Shown: positions 52,058 to 61,504 of the stretch, piece by piece
How positions within the stretch are numbered: position 1 is the stretch's first letter
How the letters are laid out: each line of letters begins with the position of its first letter
NCBI RefSeq assembly: GCF_000621565.1
Contig: NZ_JHXZ01000017.1
Coordinates: forward strand, 49,476 to 113,475
DNA: 64,000 nt
Direction of reading: 5' to 3'
Source: Butyrivibrio sp. LB2008
GTDB lineage: Bacteria > Bacillota > Clostridia > Lachnospirales > Lachnospiraceae
Translations under genes and position numbers: made by a program
The notes under the pieces: model-generated
Seen by the model: only the letters and a program-made list of their open reading frames with translations
The model's database searches: none
What the model was told of the DNA's origin: nothing

Positions 52058-53112
52058 GCCTCCTGACCTCCTTCCGCCTTAAGAGCTTTTCTTTTTGCCT
52101 CAGTATTGGCAATCCACTCTTTAAATGTAGGTGCCTGAACAACTACGATGATAACAACTATGATAGCCTTAACAACAGGCGCCTGGTCTGTTGAAACGCC
52201 CATGGCAAGAAGGGTTGTCGTGATAGCCTGAATCGTATAAGCTCCGATTACCGCACCGGCAAGATTGAACTTACCGCCGCCAAGTGAGTTTCCACCGAGC
52301 GCAACAGCAAGGATGGCATCAAGTTCATAGTTAAGTCCGATATTGTTGGAATCTGCCGAATAAATACGGCTGCTTGCAACCATTCCTGCGATTCCGGCAC
52401 AGACACCGCAGATTACGTAACAAAGGAAACATATAAGTGCCGAATTGATACCGGAGATCCTTGCCGCTCTGCTGTTGATACCTGCTGACTGAATATAAAG
52501 CCCGAGCGCTGTCTTTTTAAGAAACAGCGTCACAACCGCGATAACCGCGATGGTTACAAAGATGGCTGTGGGAACAGGACATCCCGGTATGAAATTACCA
52601 AGGTACTTATACGGCTCGTATCTGATGTATGTGATCTGGTTATTACACATAAGAAGGCCGATGGCCCTTGCCGCTGTGAAAAGAATAAGTGTAGCGACCA
52701 TAGGCTGAATCTTTAACTTAGCAACAAGCGCGCCGTTCATTGCACCGCACACGCCGCCAAGGAAGATTCCAAAAAGAATTCCCACTCCCATCGGAACCGC
52801 AAGTTCTGTAGTAGAGTTTACTCCGTACCCCGCAAGCATCATACAGGTTCCGCAAGCCGACAAACTCATAACAGATCCGACAGAAATATCGGTTCCCGCC
52901 GATACAGCAACAACAAGCGTCTGCCCCACCGCAAGTATTGCTATCTCGCTACCTCTGTTCAAAATATCTATAAGTCTTCCATACAACACTCCATGTTGAA
53001 TACCGATACTAAAAAATGACGGATTCTTTATCAAATTTATAAGAAGAACTAAAAGAAGGCAGAAGAAAGGCAAAAATAACTGCTGCTTCGTTAGTTTCTT
53101 TATTTTTTCCAT
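52054..53112 (-). CDS. ytfT: Sugar ABC transporter permease, YtfT-like
   Basis: 352 residues, about ten spans, BPD_transp_2 family. AGTDISVGSVMSLSACGTCMMLA and LDAILAVALGGNSLGGGKFNLAGAVIG are the expected blocks. The N-terminal lysine-rich MEKIKKLTKQQ is cytoplasmic. The start codon overlaps the stop of the ATPase gene (TAATG). The pair of unlike permeases is characteristic of the galactofuranose transporter class. Confidence 0.86.
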   Translation of the reverse strand: MEKIKKLTKQQLFLPFFCLLLVLLINLIKNPSFFSIGIQHGVLYGRLIDILNRGSEIAILAVGQTLVVAVSAGTDISVGSVMSLSACGTCMMLAGYGVNSTTELAVPMGVGILFGIFLGGVCGAMNGALVAKLKIQPMVATLILFTAARAIGLLMCNNQITYIRYEPYKYLGNFIPGCPVPTAIFVTIAVIAVVTLFLKKTALGLYIQSAGINSRAARISGINSALICFLCYVICGVCAGIAGMVASSRIYSADSNNIGLNYELDAILAVALGGNSLGGGKFNLAGAVIGAYTIQAITTTLLAMGVSTDQAPVVKAIIVVIIVVVQAPTFKEWIANTEAKRKALKAEGGQEA

Positions 53113-54623
53113 TACTTCTCACCTCCCGCGATCGCACTCATTACACTCTCCTGTGTCATATCGCCGTCAATTTCCCCAACTTTTTCGCCGTCTCTCATAA
53201 CACACATTCTGGTGCACGTACGAAGCATCTCTTCTATTTCAGAAGAAATAAATACGACACTCATTCCCTCTTGCGCAAATTGCAAAATCAGTTTCTGGAA
53301 CTCTGTCTTTGTTCCGATATCAATACCTCTTGTGGGCTCATCAAGAATAAGGAAATCTGGATGAGTGCACAGCCATCTTGCAAGAATAACCTTCTGCTGG
53401 TTTCCTCCGGAAAGCTGTGAAAGAGGCGTCTCTCTGCTCGCAGTCTTGATCTGAAGCATATCAATAAATTTATCTGCAATCTCAATCTGTTTTGCTCTTG
53501 AAACTTTTTTAAACATTCCATTCCTTGCCTGAAGTGCAAGAATTATATTATCTCTTACAGAAAGATCTCCGATACATCCGTCGGCCTTTCTGTCATCGGG
53601 AAGATAAGCCATGCCCTGCTTAATGGCATCGATAGGCGCTTTTATATTGATCTCTTTTCCCTTCATGAACTCTTTACCGGTCTGAGCCTTATCTGCACCG
53701 TAGATACAGCGCACCATCTCGCTTCTGCCGCTTCCCAAAAGACCTGTAACTCCGACTACTTCACCTTTATGTATCTCAAAATCAAAAGGCTTTACGGTTC
53801 CCTTATGGCTAAGTCCCTCGGCTTTAAGCATGATCTCGGGATTAACTTCGACATTACCTTCGGGCTTGATGGCTGCAAGATCGTCAAAGTCTTTACCAAG
53901 CATTGCCGCAACCAGCTTAACTCTCGGAAGCTCGCTCAAAGTATAATCACCTACAAAACTTCCGTTTCTCATAACCGTGATTCTGTCGCAAACTGCATAA
54001 ACCTGCTCAAGGAAATGAGTAACAAATATGATTCCTACGCCTTTTGCCTTAAGATCTCTCATTACGCCAAAGAGCTTCTCAACCTCATTATCATCCAGCG
54101 ATGATGTGGGTTCATCGAGGATGAGTACCTTACATTCCATATCCACCGCTCTCGCGATAGCTATCATCTGCTGAATTGCAAGTGAATAGTTTTCCAAAGC
54201 AAGTGTCACATCGATAGATATGCCGAGGCCGTCCATTATCTCTTTTGCCCGCTTATTCATTGTCCGCCAATCTACCGTGCCAAGCTTGGTAACAGGTTCG
54301 CGTCCGATGAAAAGATTTTCCGCAACCGACAGGTTCGGACAAAGATTGACCTCCTGATAAACCGTTGCGATTCCGACTTTCTGTGCATCTTCCGTAGAAT
54401 GGTTAAAAACATTTCCCTCTACGCCCTGCACATAAACCTCTCCGGCATCACGCTCGTACACGCCTGTCAGACACTTTATGATGGTAGACTTTCCTGCGCC
54501 GTTTTCGCCCATCAGTGCGTGAATCTCGCCTTTATGAAGTGTAAGCTGTGCGTGATTGAGTGCCACTACGCCCGGAAAGACTTTCACTATGTCACGCATA
54601 ACAATAAGTTCATTCTGCTCCAT
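53112..54623 (-). CDS. ytfR: Sugar ABC transporter ATP-binding protein, YtfR-like
   Basis: 503 residues with two ABC cassettes, as in RbsA/YtfR. Cassette 1: Walker A GENGAGKST, signature LAIQQM (degenerate LSGGQ), Walker B VLILDEPTSSLD. Cassette 2: the degenerate P-loop GLLGSGRSEMVR, signature LSGGNQQKV, Walker B FLILDEPTRGID. ATG 54623 (MEQNELIVMRDIVK) has AAAGG eight bases upstream; an in-frame TTG at 54656 lies inside a hairpin and is not used here. It powers sugar uptake through the two permeases. Confidence 0.92.
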   Translation of the reverse strand: MEQNELIVMRDIVKVFPGVVALNHAQLTLHKGEIHALMGENGAGKSTIIKCLTGVYERDAGEVYVQGVEGNVFNHSTEDAQKVGIATVYQEVNLCPNLSVAENLFIGREPVTKLGTVDWRTMNKRAKEIMDGLGISIDVTLALENYSLAIQQMIAIARAVDMECKVLILDEPTSSLDDNEVEKLFGVMRDLKAKGVGIIFVTHFLEQVYAVCDRITVMRNGSFVGDYTLSELPRVKLVAAMLGKDFDDLAAIKPEGNVEVNPEIMLKAEGLSHKGTVKPFDFEIHKGEVVGVTGLLGSGRSEMVRCIYGADKAQTGKEFMKGKEINIKAPIDAIKQGMAYLPDDRKADGCIGDLSVRDNIILALQARNGMFKKVSRAKQIEIADKFIDMLQIKTASRETPLSQLSGGNQQKVILARWLCTHPDFLILDEPTRGIDIGTKTEFQKLILQFAQEGMSVVFISSEIEEMLRTCTRMCVMRDGEKVGEIDGDMTQESVMSAIAGGEK

Positions 54624-54654
54624 AAATAATACCTTTCTGTTCTTTTTAATGAAC

Positions 54655-54680
54655 AAGGGTAGTTCTCACGAACTACCCTT
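54655..54680. other. Intercistronic hairpin between ytfQ and ytfR
   Basis: Perfect 10-bp stem AAGGGTAGTT / AACTACCCTT with a six-base loop between the binding-protein gene and the ATPase gene. There is no T run after it. Such hairpins commonly stabilise the upstream message, so the binding protein is made in excess. Confidence 0.75.
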
Positions 54681-54702
54681 TAATTTTTATCTATGATCTA
54701 AA

Positions 54703-55818
54703 TCAGTATGCTTCGTCTACTTTCGCTGCATCAACTACGATAAGGGGTTCTGTTACATCTTTGCCTGAATTGTTCTTGTAAGAGATATCTTTAAGGATAT
54801 CTTCAGATACAAACCAAGGTTCTTCCATGAATGTCTGCTTCTCAACTGTCTGTCCGCCCTGAAGAGCCTGGATTATCTTAAGGCAATCAGGTCCCTGAAG
54901 AGGATTGCACTGGAAGTCCGCATTGATTTCTTTGTCGAGAACCTTCTGAAGACCTGCTGTGCAAGCATCGAATGAGATAACTATTACATCGCCGTCAACA
55001 CCGTAAGAAACGCCTGCTGCCTTCATTGCATCGATTGCACCGAATGCTTCGTTATCGTTCTGGCAGATAACAACATTGAACTTGCCTGCATAAGACTTGC
55101 AGTATGACTCCATAACTGTCTGTCCGCCTTCCTGTGTGAAGTCACCTGTCTGTGAATCGAGAAGATTCCATCCCTCGGAATCGATATACTGATGGAAGCC
55201 CTTTGTACGTCCGATCTCAGCAGAAGATCCTGTTGTTCCTGTGATCTCGAGGATGTTAAGCTCTTTGATGCCCTTAGCTTCTGCATAAGCCTTAAGCCAA
55301 GCACCTGCAGCAAGACCTTCGTTTGTGAACTCCGAACCTACCCATGAAACATATTTGTCTGAATCATCGATAGTACGGTCGATTACGATAACCGGAATTC
55401 CCGCATCATCTGCTTCTGTAAGTACTGTGTCCCAACCTGTCGATACGATAGGATCGATAACGATATAATCAACGTCCTGCTCTATAAAGTTACGTACTGC
55501 CTCAAGCTGTGCTGCTGAATCATTGTCGCAATCTACAAACTGAAGGTCGATACCATTCTCGTTTGAAAGTGCTGCTTTAACTGAAGTTGTTGAAGCTGTA
55601 CGCCAATCTGACTCATGTCCAACCTGTGCAAAACCAACTGTTATAACATCACCGTCTGCCGCCGGAGCTTCCCCTGCATCGCCTGCTTCTGCGGTTGCTT
55701 CTCCTCCTGCATCGGTCTCAGGAGCCGTTGCATCTCCTCCGCCTTCCGATCCGCATCCCACAAGCATTGTGAGCGACATAGCTGCTGCCATAATAGTTGC
55801 CAATACTTTCTTCTTCAT
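54703..55818 (-). CDS. ytfQ: Sugar ABC transporter substrate-binding lipoprotein, YtfQ-like
   Basis: About 371 residues from ATG 55818 (GGAGGG before it). Lipoprotein signal MKKKVLATIMAAAMSLTMLVGC, then a low-complexity Ala/Gly/Glu linker (about 30-55) and a periplasmic-binding protein type I domain beginning ITVGFAQVGHESDWRTA. This start and IDPIVSTGWDTVLTEADDAGIPVIVIDRTI match the galactofuranose-binding YtfQ. It sits on the outer membrane face as sugar receptor. It is first in the operon with ytfR, ytfT and yjfF. The exact sugar (galactofuranose, arabinofuranose or other) is not proven. Confidence 0.9.
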   Translation of the reverse strand: MKKKVLATIMAAAMSLTMLVGCGSEGGGDATAPETDAGGEATAEAGDAGEAPAADGDVITVGFAQVGHESDWRTASTTSVKAALSNENGIDLQFVDCDNDSAAQLEAVRNFIEQDVDYIVIDPIVSTGWDTVLTEADDAGIPVIVIDRTIDDSDKYVSWVGSEFTNEGLAAGAWLKAYAEAKGIKELNILEITGTTGSSAEIGRTKGFHQYIDSEGWNLLDSQTGDFTQEGGQTVMESYCKSYAGKFNVVICQNDNEAFGAIDAMKAAGVSYGVDGDVIVISFDACTAGLQKVLDKEINADFQCNPLQGPDCLKIIQALQGGQTVEKQTFMEEPWFVSEDILKDISYKNNSGKDVTEPLIVVDAAKVDEAY

Positions 55819-56171
55819 ACTTACACCCTCCATTTACAATATAATAGTGGTTTCTTATACATATTTTACTTTTTATGCGGCTTTCTTCATACATTCGTAA
55901 GGCAACATGCACAAGTTTCTATGTTTTGACAATACAAATTTGAATGTTATACTGATGTAAAAAGTACAAATTTATACAGATATGCATCTCGGAACTTTTT
56001 TAGTTGAATTTCTTTATATTAGAATAAAATTTTTTGGATTATCCCCAAAAAATATTTGCAAAATTATCTGATAATTTTGATAACACCTCCAAAATTTACG
56101 TTGAATATTTTTTATGATCATAAGAAGACAAATTTTTTTACCCATTTTTTTTAAATAATCGAGGAAAAAAA
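55819..56171. promoter_or_regulatory. Divergent control region of the ytf operon and AraR-like gene
   Basis: 338-350 bp, AT-rich. It holds two AraR-like sites, ATACAAATTTGAA (55932-55944) and GTACAAATTTATAC (55964-55977), whose AAATTT centres are 32 bp apart (three helical turns). B. subtilis AraR binds ATTTGTACGTACAAAT-type palindromes, and the adjacent gene encodes an AraR-like protein, so these are probable operators. TATAAC (55952-55947, minus strand) could be the -10 box for the transporter operon. The promoter for the plus-strand gene was not clear. Confidence 0.5.
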
Positions 56172-57212
56172 ATGACTAAGCTGGAAAATATTTCTCAAAA
56201 AATAAAAAAAGAAATCTCTCAAAGACTGGTCACAGGTGACATGGCTCTTCCCACCGAAAAAGAGCTTTGCGAAAAATACTCCTGCAGCCGCCAGACAATC
56301 AGAAAAGTCTTATCGGACCTAAAAGACGAAAATCTCATCTCCTCCCGCCAGGGAAGCGGCTACCGCCTGACGGGGCTTAATCCCGATGCCGGAAGAAATC
56401 ATATCTGCCTGCTGTTTACAAGGCCCGACGAGTATATTTACCCTTCGCTCATCTATGATATAGAAAAAAGCATCTCTTCAAATGCAGATGTTCCCATGTC
56501 CGTCTCTGTTTTTGAGACACGAAACGACTTTTACAGAGAAAGAGTTATTTTAAAAGAGCTCCTTCAGAACCCTCCGCTCGCCATATTAGCAGAGTGTTTT
56601 TCGCTTATGAAAAATCCAAATTCAGATATCTACAGAAATCTTGAAAAGAAAGGATGCTCTGTCATCTTCCTCTACGGCGCCTACCGCAACATGCCGGGAA
56701 TCCCGTCTGTAACAGAAGGAACATACGATGCCGCATACAGCCTCGTATCTTCCCTTCACTCAAGCGGATGCCGCAGGATCTGTGGAGTTTTCAGAAACGC
56801 CAATCCGCAGGAATCCGCCATGTTGTACGGCTTTCTCTCGGCACTAAGAGACCTCGACCTTCCTTTTGACAAAGAAAAATATATCATCGAAGGAGAAAAA
56901 AATTCTGATTCCGCTTCAGATTCCGCGTCCGCTATCTTAACACTCTGCAAAACTTCCGACGCCATCATATTCGGAAGCGATGAATATGCATACCCGTATG
57001 TAAAACACCTAAGAGACCTGAAGATACTTAACTTATCCGACAAAAAAGTATTCAGCTTCGATAACAGCTACCTCTCGCAGGTAAATTCTTTTCATCTAAA
57101 GAGCTTCAGTCACCCGCGCGAGCCGCTTGCATCCGCCATAGCTGAGAGAATACTTGCCATAATAAAAGGACAACCGAAAATCTCGATTGTCCTTCCCTAT
57201 CAGCTGTTCTGA
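56172..57212 (+). CDS. AraR-like regulator (GntR helix-turn-helix plus LacI-type sensor)
   Basis: 346 residues. N-terminal GntR winged helix (1-70: LPTEKELCEKYSCSRQTIRKVLSDLKDENLISSRQGSGYRL) is followed by a periplasmic-binding-protein-like sugar-sensing domain (about 75-346; NHICLLFTRPDEYIYPSLIYDIEKSI). This is the architecture of B. subtilis AraR. It is divergent from the ytf operon and overlaps the 3' end of the response-regulator gene by 13 bp on the opposite strand. It probably represses the transporter operon until its sugar is present. The ligand is not proven. Confidence 0.87.
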   Translation: MTKLENISQKIKKEISQRLVTGDMALPTEKELCEKYSCSRQTIRKVLSDLKDENLISSRQGSGYRLTGLNPDAGRNHICLLFTRPDEYIYPSLIYDIEKSISSNADVPMSVSVFETRNDFYRERVILKELLQNPPLAILAECFSLMKNPNSDIYRNLEKKGCSVIFLYGAYRNMPGIPSVTEGTYDAAYSLVSSLHSSGCRRICGVFRNANPQESAMLYGFLSALRDLDLPFDKEKYIIEGEKNSDSASDSASAILTLCKTSDAIIFGSDEYAYPYVKHLRDLKILNLSDKKVFSFDNSYLSQVNSFHLKSFSHPREPLASAIAERILAIIKGQPKISIVLPYQLF

Positions 57213-58813
57213 TTCCGGTATTCCTTGGGAGACATTCCGTACATCTTCCTAAATACAAAGCTGAAATAGTGCGAATCCTTATATCCTACCGCAGCAGCGA
57301 CGTCCGCAGTGTGCATCCTCTCTTTTGCAAGGAGGTCTCTTGCCTTCTCAAGTCGCTTTGCCGTAAGGAATTTCACGAATGTCGTGTCCATCTCCTTACT
57401 AAAAACCGTGCTCAGATAGCTGCTGTTTACCGAAAGCGCCTCCGCGACATCAACCAGCGTGCAGCTCTCATTCATGTAATTCTCATCAATATATGCAATG
57501 GCATCGCTGATAAGCTTATTTCCTCTCTTATTTGAAGCGCTGTCCCTAAGTTCAAGCGCGCTCTTAAGAAGCGACACCATAAACTCCTCAACCTGCTTAC
57601 TCTTGATCTCATATCCCTCTTTAAGTGAAAAGAGATTCTCATCGATGTCCTTTTTCGAAACACCGCTCGATTCAAGGAAACTGCTCGCAGCAAACAATGA
57701 ATTGAGCACAAAGAAATTCCTAAACACATGGCTCTTTAAGGCATCACCCAGACTTGTGAGATATTCGGATACAAATTCCCCGATCTCACTCTCAGTTCCC
57801 GTAGAAAGAAATCCCTTAAGAACCGCACTGTCAACCTTTGAGCTGTCTATATTCTCGATGGAACCGTCATTCTGAGCGGATGTGTACTTCGCCGTAGTAT
57901 CTTCCGTAAGTACATGCGTATCCTGCACAAAGTACCTGCATGCAAATGCATGATTTACAAGATTAAAACACTTAACGAGTGCACTGAATCTCTCAACAGG
58001 CTTGCCCGCCGAAACATACCACTCAATCTTGTCATCCTTGCCCTCGCAGATCTCAACTATCTTGGAAACGCCTCTCTCCACGTAATCTGCGACAATATCT
58101 TTTTCACCCTTAACGACAACAATGTAGGTATTTAGCGACCACCTCGACAATATATATGCAGGAAACCTAAGAAAATAACTCATAAGTTCCTCAAGCGCTT
58201 TGCAGTACTGCACAGAGCCGATTTCCTCAAACGGCTTTTCTTTATCTTTTATGGAAAAAAGAATGAGACTGAACGCCGAAGCCGTGATATCAAGCGAAAG
58301 TTTACCCGCCTCCACATAGATATCTTTTACCGGCATAGCTCCTGTAAGAACTTTCTCAAAGAACTCTCTTCTCTGAAGCTGCTCATACTCCTGCGTTTCC
58401 ATCTGATACTGCATCAGATACCCTTGCTGAGTGCGCTCCTTCTCTATCTTCTCTTTTACACTGTCAAGAACTTCCTTCATTCCGAACTTGGTGATCGGCT
58501 TTGATATGTACTGATCGACGCCCTCTTTTATTGCTCTTTTCGCATATTCAAAATCATCATATCCACTCATGATGATGATGCGCATTGACGGAAACTCTTT
58601 TTTCACGATATGACTAAGTGACAATCCGTCCATAAACGGCATCTTGATGTCCGTAATAAGAACATCCGGCGCCGTCTTTCTGATAAGCGGAAGCGCCATC
58701 TCTCCGTCACTAGCTTCTCCGACAAAGTTAAATCCGTACTCCTTCCATGGTATGTTGTTTCTGAGGCTCTCCCTCACAACACTTTCATCCTCCACAAGAA
58801 AAACCTTAAGCAT
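57200..58813 (-). CDS. YesN/AraC-family response regulator
   Basis: 537 residues. Receiver domain (1-125) with phospho-acceptor D55 in DVLITDIKMPFMDG, VEDE acidic pair and the conserved Lys in YISKPITK. A long middle region (about 150-430) is variable and probably dimerises. The C-terminal AraC domain (about 435-537) has the two helix-turn-helix units ending VAAAVGYKDSHYFSFVFRKMYGMSPKEYRNQ. It lies 9 bp after the binding-protein gene and is the output of that sensor system; the nearby ytf operon is the likely target. Confidence 0.93.
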   Translation of the reverse strand: MLKVFLVEDESVVRESLRNNIPWKEYGFNFVGEASDGEMALPLIRKTAPDVLITDIKMPFMDGLSLSHIVKKEFPSMRIIIMSGYDDFEYAKRAIKEGVDQYISKPITKFGMKEVLDSVKEKIEKERTQQGYLMQYQMETQEYEQLQRREFFEKVLTGAMPVKDIYVEAGKLSLDITASAFSLILFSIKDKEKPFEEIGSVQYCKALEELMSYFLRFPAYILSRWSLNTYIVVVKGEKDIVADYVERGVSKIVEICEGKDDKIEWYVSAGKPVERFSALVKCFNLVNHAFACRYFVQDTHVLTEDTTAKYTSAQNDGSIENIDSSKVDSAVLKGFLSTGTESEIGEFVSEYLTSLGDALKSHVFRNFFVLNSLFAASSFLESSGVSKKDIDENLFSLKEGYEIKSKQVEEFMVSLLKSALELRDSASNKRGNKLISDAIAYIDENYMNESCTLVDVAEALSVNSSYLSTVFSKEMDTTFVKFLTAKRLEKARDLLAKERMHTADVAAAVGYKDSHYFSFVFRKMYGMSPKEYRNQNS

Positions 58814-58822
58814 ACTAACCCC

Positions 58823-59875
58823 TTAATAATTTCTGTCTTCGATGTACTCATCGACATTTTCTTTTGTAAATACCTTCTCTTCCATATAATAAGCCTTGTC
58901 TACCGCATTCCCCGCTTCAAGATCATTTATGATCTGCGCAAGAAGCTCACCCGAATTTGGATTGCATTCGACATCGACATTTATAACACCTTCTTTGACA
59001 AGCTCCAGAGCTTTCTTGGTTCCGTCAAAAGAAATCAGAACCGGCTCTCCTATACCGCCCGTCTTAACCCCTGCTTCATTCAGCGCCTCGATCGCGCCAA
59101 ATGCCATATCATCATTTTGACATACGATAACATCAATATCTTCAAACTCGCTAAGGAGTCTGGCCATGGTCTCCTTCCCCTTTGCCTGGGTAAATTCTCC
59201 ATTTACCGAAGCGACCATATTCCAGTTCATGTTCCTTGCCGCAATAGCGCCAAAGCCCTGTGCTCTTCCTTCCTGTGCGGAAGATCCGCTTGTACCCTCG
59301 ATCACTACAATATTGATCTCATCGTTGCTTCTTCCCTGATTCGCAAAATGCTCTTCGAGCCACTTTCCGGCCGATGCGCCCTCAGCATACATATCCTCCC
59401 CAATAAAAGATGTGTACATTGAATCATCATTGACCGAAATATTTCTGTCCAGCAAGATCACAGGTATCCCCGCATCTTTTGCTTCAGCAAGCACTACATC
59501 CCAGCCTTCCTGTATCACAGGACAGATTACTATATAATCGACTCTTTGCGATATGAAGCTTCTGACCGCCTTAAACTGCTTCTCCTGCATCTGTCTTGCA
59601 TTATCAAATATGAGAAAAAATCCGTTATCTGTAGAAAGAGCCGCTTTCACTGATTCCGTATTTGCGCTTCTCCAGGTCGACTCGCTTCCAAGCTGCGAAA
59701 ATCCAACGCTCACAAGAGCATCATCAGACATATTCCCGATACCTATGTCTCCCGTCGAAACATCAGCCACCGAATAGTCCGTAAACGGCCCGCATCCCGT
59801 AAGTGCAACGCAGATTACGGTCAAAAGAGCTGTGATCTTTATTCTAATCTTTTCTCCGGAATTATTTATCAGCAT
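58823..59875 (-). CDS. Sugar-binding lipoprotein of a sensor system (XylFII-like)
   Basis: About 350 residues from ATG 59875 (MLINNSGEKIRIKI), with AGGAAAAGG just before it; upstream ATGs lie within the kinase gene. A lipoprotein signal ends LLTVICVALTGC. The mature part is a YtfQ-like binding domain (VSVGFSQLGSESTWRSA, CPVIQEGWDVVLAEAKDAGIPVILLDRNI). It has no permease partner of its own and sits between kinase and regulator genes, like XylFII in the XylFII-LytS-YesN set of Clostridium. It would present sugar to the kinase outside the membrane. It is a paralogue of the transporter's YtfQ. Confidence 0.85.
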   Translation of the reverse strand: MLINNSGEKIRIKITALLTVICVALTGCGPFTDYSVADVSTGDIGIGNMSDDALVSVGFSQLGSESTWRSANTESVKAALSTDNGFFLIFDNARQMQEKQFKAVRSFISQRVDYIVICPVIQEGWDVVLAEAKDAGIPVILLDRNISVNDDSMYTSFIGEDMYAEGASAGKWLEEHFANQGRSNDEINIVVIEGTSGSSAQEGRAQGFGAIAARNMNWNMVASVNGEFTQAKGKETMARLLSEFEDIDVIVCQNDDMAFGAIEALNEAGVKTGGIGEPVLISFDGTKKALELVKEGVINVDVECNPNSGELLAQIINDLEAGNAVDKAYYMEEKVFTKENVDEYIEDRNY

Positions 59876-61352
59876 CCTTTTCCTCATCATGATCATACTC
59901 AATTGCCGGTATCACCACAGATACCGTGGTTCCGCTTCCAAGTTCCGACTCTATACAGATTCCGTACCTGTCACCGAAATTCATCTTGATTCTCTCATTG
60001 ACATTTGCCATGCCAAATCCCGTATCTGTATCCTTGGCGGGTTTGTTCAGCTCTTTTCTGATGTGTCTGAGCGTCTCATCATCAATTCCGACTCCGTCAT
60101 CGCTGACTTCAAATCTTATAAGTTTATCCTCTTTTTTACCCGTGATCCTGATGAGTCCTTTTCCTCGTTTATTCTTGATGCCGTGATAAAGCGCATTCTC
60201 AACAAGCGGTTGCAGCGTCATCTTAAGGATTTTATAGTTACTCAGGCTCTCATCAATATCTATATAATAACATAGTATATCTGAATATCTTACGCTCTGA
60301 ATTTCCAGATAGCTCCTGATATGCTGAGCTTCTTCGCGTATGGTTATCCATTCTTTGCCATGGCTTAAAGATATCCTGAAGAACTTGGACAAAGAAACGA
60401 CCATATCTTCCGCTTCCTGATTCTTTCCGTCTTCTATAAGCCACACGATAGTATCGAGTGTATTGTACAAAAAGTGAGGATTTATCTGTTCCTGAAGGAG
60501 TCTTGCCTCCGCCATTCGCATTTTCTTTTCATCCTCTCTTATCTGTTCCATCTGTATCTCGAGATGTGCCGCCATGTCATCAACACTTTCGGACAAAAGA
60601 GCTATCTCATCCTCAAGGTTAAGCGCAGTCCTTACAGAAAAGTTTCCTTCCGCAATCTCCTTGGTCGCAGAACTTAAGGTATCTATCGGCTCAACAATGC
60701 TCCTTGCAATCTTGTCTGTCGTGACTACCGTAAAGAGTATTCCGAGGATAAGAAGTATGACAAGTACCACTAGGAAATCTTGCATTTCTTTTAGAAGGCC
60801 CTTGTTAATAACTTCGATTGTCTTGGTCTGATAATAGATATAGTACTGGATATTGTCCTGGATAAGCTCGGTCAAAGAATAGATGTTGGAATCAAGCATC
60901 TCAACATCTTCATCATAATGTCCGCCGGCTTCTACGCTTTTCTTGATATCATCGAGTCTGTTCTCGAGTGTATCGACATTTCTAAGGAGTGTCTCAAGCC
61001 ATGTTCTGCTGTTTACTTCTGTAGTAATTGACTTAAGTTCCGTAAAATCTGCGCGCAAATTCTCGACAAGTACATAGGGATCGCTCTCATCTCCGCTTCC
61101 AAACGCATCTCTTCCGACGATTATACGATACACGCTCTCATCCATTTGTTCCTTGAATGTGAGGTTGAAACTGTTCGCTACGGCGAGGTTACTTACGATT
61201 GTGTTGTAGGCGTTGGCGTAGTTGATGAGGGAGTAGATCATGTACAGAATAATAAGAACAAACGGCACTGTGATCATCGCCGCCAATATGATCAGCCTTT
61301 TTTTGAGGGGCTTCTTTACTCTTGTTTTATTATTTTCCGGCACATTTTTCAT
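59862..61352 (-). CDS. YesM/LytS-type sensor histidine kinase
   Basis: About 496 residues from ATG 61352 (MKNVPENNKTR). The open frame extends upstream to 61445, but that part lacks a ribosome site and reads through repeat DNA. TM1 (about 20-45), an extracytoplasmic helical domain of about 140 residues, TM2 (about 190-215), HAMP (to about 265), then the His_kinase domain with phospho-acceptor in LQEQINPHFLYNTLDT and an ATPase domain with SDDGVGID and GFGMANVNERI. It likely phosphorylates the response regulator two genes downstream. The chosen start is only a few bases from the expected transcription start. Confidence 0.9.
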   Translation of the reverse strand: MKNVPENNKTRVKKPLKKRLIILAAMITVPFVLIILYMIYSLINYANAYNTIVSNLAVANSFNLTFKEQMDESVYRIIVGRDAFGSGDESDPYVLVENLRADFTELKSITTEVNSRTWLETLLRNVDTLENRLDDIKKSVEAGGHYDEDVEMLDSNIYSLTELIQDNIQYYIYYQTKTIEVINKGLLKEMQDFLVVLVILLILGILFTVVTTDKIARSIVEPIDTLSSATKEIAEGNFSVRTALNLEDEIALLSESVDDMAAHLEIQMEQIREDEKKMRMAEARLLQEQINPHFLYNTLDTIVWLIEDGKNQEAEDMVVSLSKFFRISLSHGKEWITIREEAQHIRSYLEIQSVRYSDILCYYIDIDESLSNYKILKMTLQPLVENALYHGIKNKRGKGLIRITGKKEDKLIRFEVSDDGVGIDDETLRHIRKELNKPAKDTDTGFGMANVNERIKMNFGDRYGICIESELGSGTTVSVVIPAIEYDHDEEKDADK

Positions 61353-61361
61353 ACTAAATTC

Positions 61362-61390
61362 AGTATACTGTGCTGCACTGGGGCGGTCAA
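61362..61390 (-). promoter_or_regulatory. Promoter of the sensor kinase operon, apparently leaderless
   Basis: TTGACC (61385-61390), exactly 17 bp and TATACT (61362-61367) on the minus strand. The kinase ATG (61350-61352) is nine bases after the -10 box, so a normal start site would give a transcript with almost no 5' leader. No Shine-Dalgarno sequence precedes that ATG. Confidence 0.65.
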
Positions 61391-61504
61391 TTACGTTTAT
61401 TGCTTGACGTTTTGGTTGGGGCGCTTTGCCTTTAGGGGAGGTCATGCTTGCGGAAGGTTATGTCTGAGGGAGGCTTTGCCTTTGGACTCCTTGCCTTTGG
61501 GGAC

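Noticed and set aside
61353..61445. Longer N terminus of the sensor kinase
   Set aside because: The extension has no ribosome site, overlaps the promoter and consists of repeat-rich sequence; the ATG at 61352 fits a normal first membrane span.
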